DNA of 64,000 nt from NCBI GenBank assembly GCA_004154925.1, contig QJNS01000247.1:49503-113502 (forward strand), in the 5' to 3' direction. The translations under genes and the position numbers were made by a program. Below the pieces are notes generated by a model. The model did not search any database and had not been told where the DNA came from. It saw only the letters and a list, made by a program, of their open reading frames with translations. Origin of the DNA: Monosporascus cannonballus (taxonomy: Eukaryota; Ascomycota; Sordariomycetes; Xylariales). Of the stretch, positions 62,126 through 64,000 are shown piece by piece; positions within the stretch are counted from its first letter, which is position 1, and every line of letters begins with the position of its first letter.

Positions 62126-63141
62126 ATGTTTATGGCAAGATCTGAATACGGTATGTGACTTCCGAATACACTACCACCACGAGTTTTAGAAACCTGCGAT
62201 ATCGTGGCCTGCTAACGCCGAAACAAACAGACCGGGGCATCAAGTACGTCCATACCCGCATGATGACGTGACAAAAAAAAAAGAAAAGAGGGAACCGCCT
62301 GAATCATAGACTGACGAGCGAACCCCCCCAAAAAGCACCTTCTCCCCCGAGGGCCGTCTCTTCCAGGTCGAATACTCGCTCGAGGCCATCAAGCTGGGCT
62401 CGACGGCGATCGGCGTGGCGACGTCGGAGGGCGTGGTGCTGGGCGTGGAGAAGCGGGTGACGTCGACGCTGCTGGAGACGTCGTCGGTGGAGAAGATCGT
62501 AGAGATCGACCGCCACATCGGGTGCGCCATGAGCGGCCTGCAGGCCGACGCGCGCAGCATGGTCGAGCACGCGCGCGTCGAGAGCCAGAGCCACCGCTTC
62601 AACTACGCCGAGGACCTGCGCGTCGAGAGCTGCACCCAGGCCATCTGCGACCTCGCCCTGCGCTTCGGCGAGAGCGCCGACGGCGAGGAGAGCATCATGA
62701 GCCGCCCCTTCGGCGTCGCCCTCCTCATCGCCGGCTACGACGAGGACGGCCCCCAGCTCTACCACGCCGAGCCCAGCGGCACCTTCTACCACTACGACGC
62801 CAAGGCCATCGGCTCCGGCAGCGAGGGCGCCCAGGCCGAGCTGCAGAACGAGTACCACAAGGTCGGTCCCCGGTCGCGACTTTTTTGTCTTTTTTATTTT
62901 TTTTTTCTTTCCGGTTTTTGGTGTTGGCTGGCTGGATACGCTGACCTGTGTTCTATGTACCCAACAGTCCCTCACCATCGCGGACGCCGAGACGTTAGTC
63001 CTCAAGACGCTGAAACAGGTGATGGAGGAGAAGCTCGATGCGAAGAACGTCCAATTGGCGAGCGTGACGAGGGAGAAGGGGTTCAGAATATACACCGACG
63101 AGGAGATGGCCGCAGTTGTCGAGAGATTACCGGCAAACTAA
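62126..63141 (+). CDS. PUP2: 20S proteasome subunit alpha-5
   Basis: One of seven alpha subunits of the 20S core; forms the gated outer ring. Four exons: 62126-62150 (25 nt), 62231-62243 (13 nt), 62336-62861 and 62968-63141, giving 245 residues. The N-terminal alpha-subunit signature is rebuilt across the small exons: SEYDRGIN then [27 protein letters not shown] and the central VALLIAGYD...[25 protein letters not shown] are typical of alpha-5. Introns are 80, 92 and 106 bp; the first has branch GCTAACG. The length equals the family norm and no residue is missing. No catalytic Thr is expected in an alpha subunit. Confidence 0.95.
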
Positions 63142-63587
63142 AGTGAGCTCACTCACTGGTCCCATACCACCCGCCATACGATTTTTCGAGCATGATCGGA
63201 GCGACAGAAGTAAATAGATTCCGGATAGACCACGAACCAGAATACCTCGGCAGTCTAAGTGTCGTGGCCGCTTGTGAGCATGAAAGAACCCGATAGTAAT
63301 GAAGCTGGGTAAACATGCGTGCAATGTGTATTATTAATGTATTGGCGACTTCCCTGTCCACTTTGGGGGTATTTTGCTCTAATGCCCACGCTAATATCCA
63401 GAGTTGTGTGGTTCGTTCGCGTCCACATGGAACTACACAGCAGCCTCCCAACAAGCTTCTCCAATCCAGCACTTCCTCACTCCAACCAAGGCTTCGCTAC
63501 CGGTCTCCCCTCAGTAGCAGCTGGCCAACGCGAACCCAGCAGCAACATCGATCTGCCCCGTATTTATCCCGACCCATTTAATACCTG
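63142..63587. other. Convergent intergenic region
   Basis: Separates the stop codons of PUP2 and the right-edge gene. No supported gene. Confidence 0.6.
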
Positions 63588-63941
63588 TTATGGCTCCTTC
63601 TCGCCAGACTCCAAATCCAGTTTCTCCAGGTCGTGCTCGACGGACAGCAGGCCCATGGCGTAGTGCGCCTTCTCCTCCTTGGCGAGGACGATCTTCCCTC
63701 CCTCCTCCTCGACTTCCTGGATGCGGCGGTCGATGCGCCGCGGGTTGCCCCACACCGACACGAGGGGGTCCGTATTGAGGTCGGGCGCCCGCTCGTAAGG
63801 CGGGCCCCGGCCGACGGCCGCCGCCTTCTTCCAGGCCGACTCGCAGCCGTCGGCGATCTGCCGCGCCGACTGCCAACCCGTCAACCGCGCGATGTCGTGT
63901 AGCCGCCGGATCAGCCAATGCCGTTCCGCATCTTGGCGATA
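63588..63941 (-). CDS. Last exon of an unidentified gene, truncated by window edge
   Basis: On the minus strand an acceptor GACACAG (ending at 63942), preceded by a GCTAAC branch-like word, opens a 117-codon frame to the TAA at 63588-63590. The product begins YRQDAERHWLIRRLHDIAR, is highly charged and helical, and ends EKLDLESGEKEP. I do not recognise the family. The upstream intron contains the C19 tract on this strand. A conserved-looking Trp/Arg pattern and clean splice site support a real gene. Confidence 0.6.
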   Translation of the reverse strand, partial: YRQDAERHWLIRRLHDIARLTGWQSARQIADGCESAWKKAAAVGRGPPYERAPDLNTDPLVSVWGNPRRIDRRIQEVEEEGGKIVLAKEEKAHYAMGLLSVEHDLEKLDLESGEKEP

Positions 63942-63979
63942 CTGTGTCGAGTTGTGTACGGTTAGCCTCGATACACAAA

Positions 63980-63998
63980 GGGGGGGGGGGGGGGGGGG
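63980..63998 (+). repeat. Homopolymer G19
   Basis: Nineteen consecutive G, probably inside the intron of the right-edge gene (C19 on its coding strand). The length of such a run is error-prone in sequencing. Confidence 0.85.
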
Positions 63999-64000
63999 TT

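Noticed and set aside
1..64000. CRISPR arrays, tRNA or rRNA genes
   Set aside because: No regularly spaced direct repeats and no tRNA T-loop plus acceptor pairing or rRNA core words were seen on reading; a covariance-model scan would be the decisive test.

Overview
The window reads as chromosomal DNA of a filamentous ascomycete (Pezizomycotina, probably Sordariomycetes-like). The evidence is GC-rich genes with short 47-115 bp GT-AG introns carrying CTAAC/CTGAC-type branch points, conserved single-copy eukaryotic genes, TAG/CTA-rich fungal intergenic DNA, and a 16 kb AT-saturated transposon block with the C-to-T/G-to-A decay expected of repeat-induced point mutation (RIP). Nothing bacterial, plasmid-like or CRISPR-like is present.

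Layout. 1-7.4 kb is gene-poor and holds two near-identical ~205 bp TG...CA elements in opposite orientation, each with its own 5 bp target duplication (best read as solo LTRs), and a 211 bp hAT-like MITE. 7.4-9.15 kb is an unrecognised 580-residue ORF on the minus strand. 10.3-26.5 kb is a nest of mobile elements: a TIR-bearing DNA element with TA target duplications is interrupted by a Ty3/Gypsy chromovirus (TSD TAATA). That chromovirus is itself interrupted by a solo LTR (TSD ATATA) and by a second, inverted full-length chromovirus of the same family (TSD GCGGC/GCGAC). 26.5-31.3 kb has no convincing gene.

The gene-bearing right half contains: a delta-9 fatty-acid desaturase with a C-terminal cytochrome b5 domain (31.3-32.8 kb, +); a RING-containing SNF2 helicase of the Rad5/HLTF class (35.2-38.7 kb, -); a type II phosphatidylinositol 4-kinase (43.8-46.3 kb, +, LSB6-like); a ten-exon LaeA-like methyltransferase (51.1-52.8 kb, +); a mitochondrial YqeY/GatB-domain protein (54.9-55.6 kb, +, AIM41-like); a 2EXR/F-box-like hypothetical protein (56.1-57.3 kb, -); gamma-tubulin complex component 2 (58.2-61.0 kb, -, SPC97/GCP2); proteasome subunit alpha-5 (62.1-63.1 kb, +, PUP2) divergent from it; and the last exon of an unidentified gene at the right edge (-). 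These are housekeeping genes of separate pathways. I see no operon, no biosynthetic cluster and no co-functional module. The methyltransferase is the only regulator-like gene, and its neighbours contain no recognisable secondary-metabolism enzyme.

I found no clear previously undescribed system. The observations most worth a second look are the nested transposons with all target duplications readable, three LTR subtypes that share one half and differ in the other, the orphan 580-residue ORF beside the nest, and the methyltransferase gene with a long GC-AG intron and very small exons. Intron and exon boundaries were deduced by hand from reading frame and splice motifs and have not been tested against transcripts.
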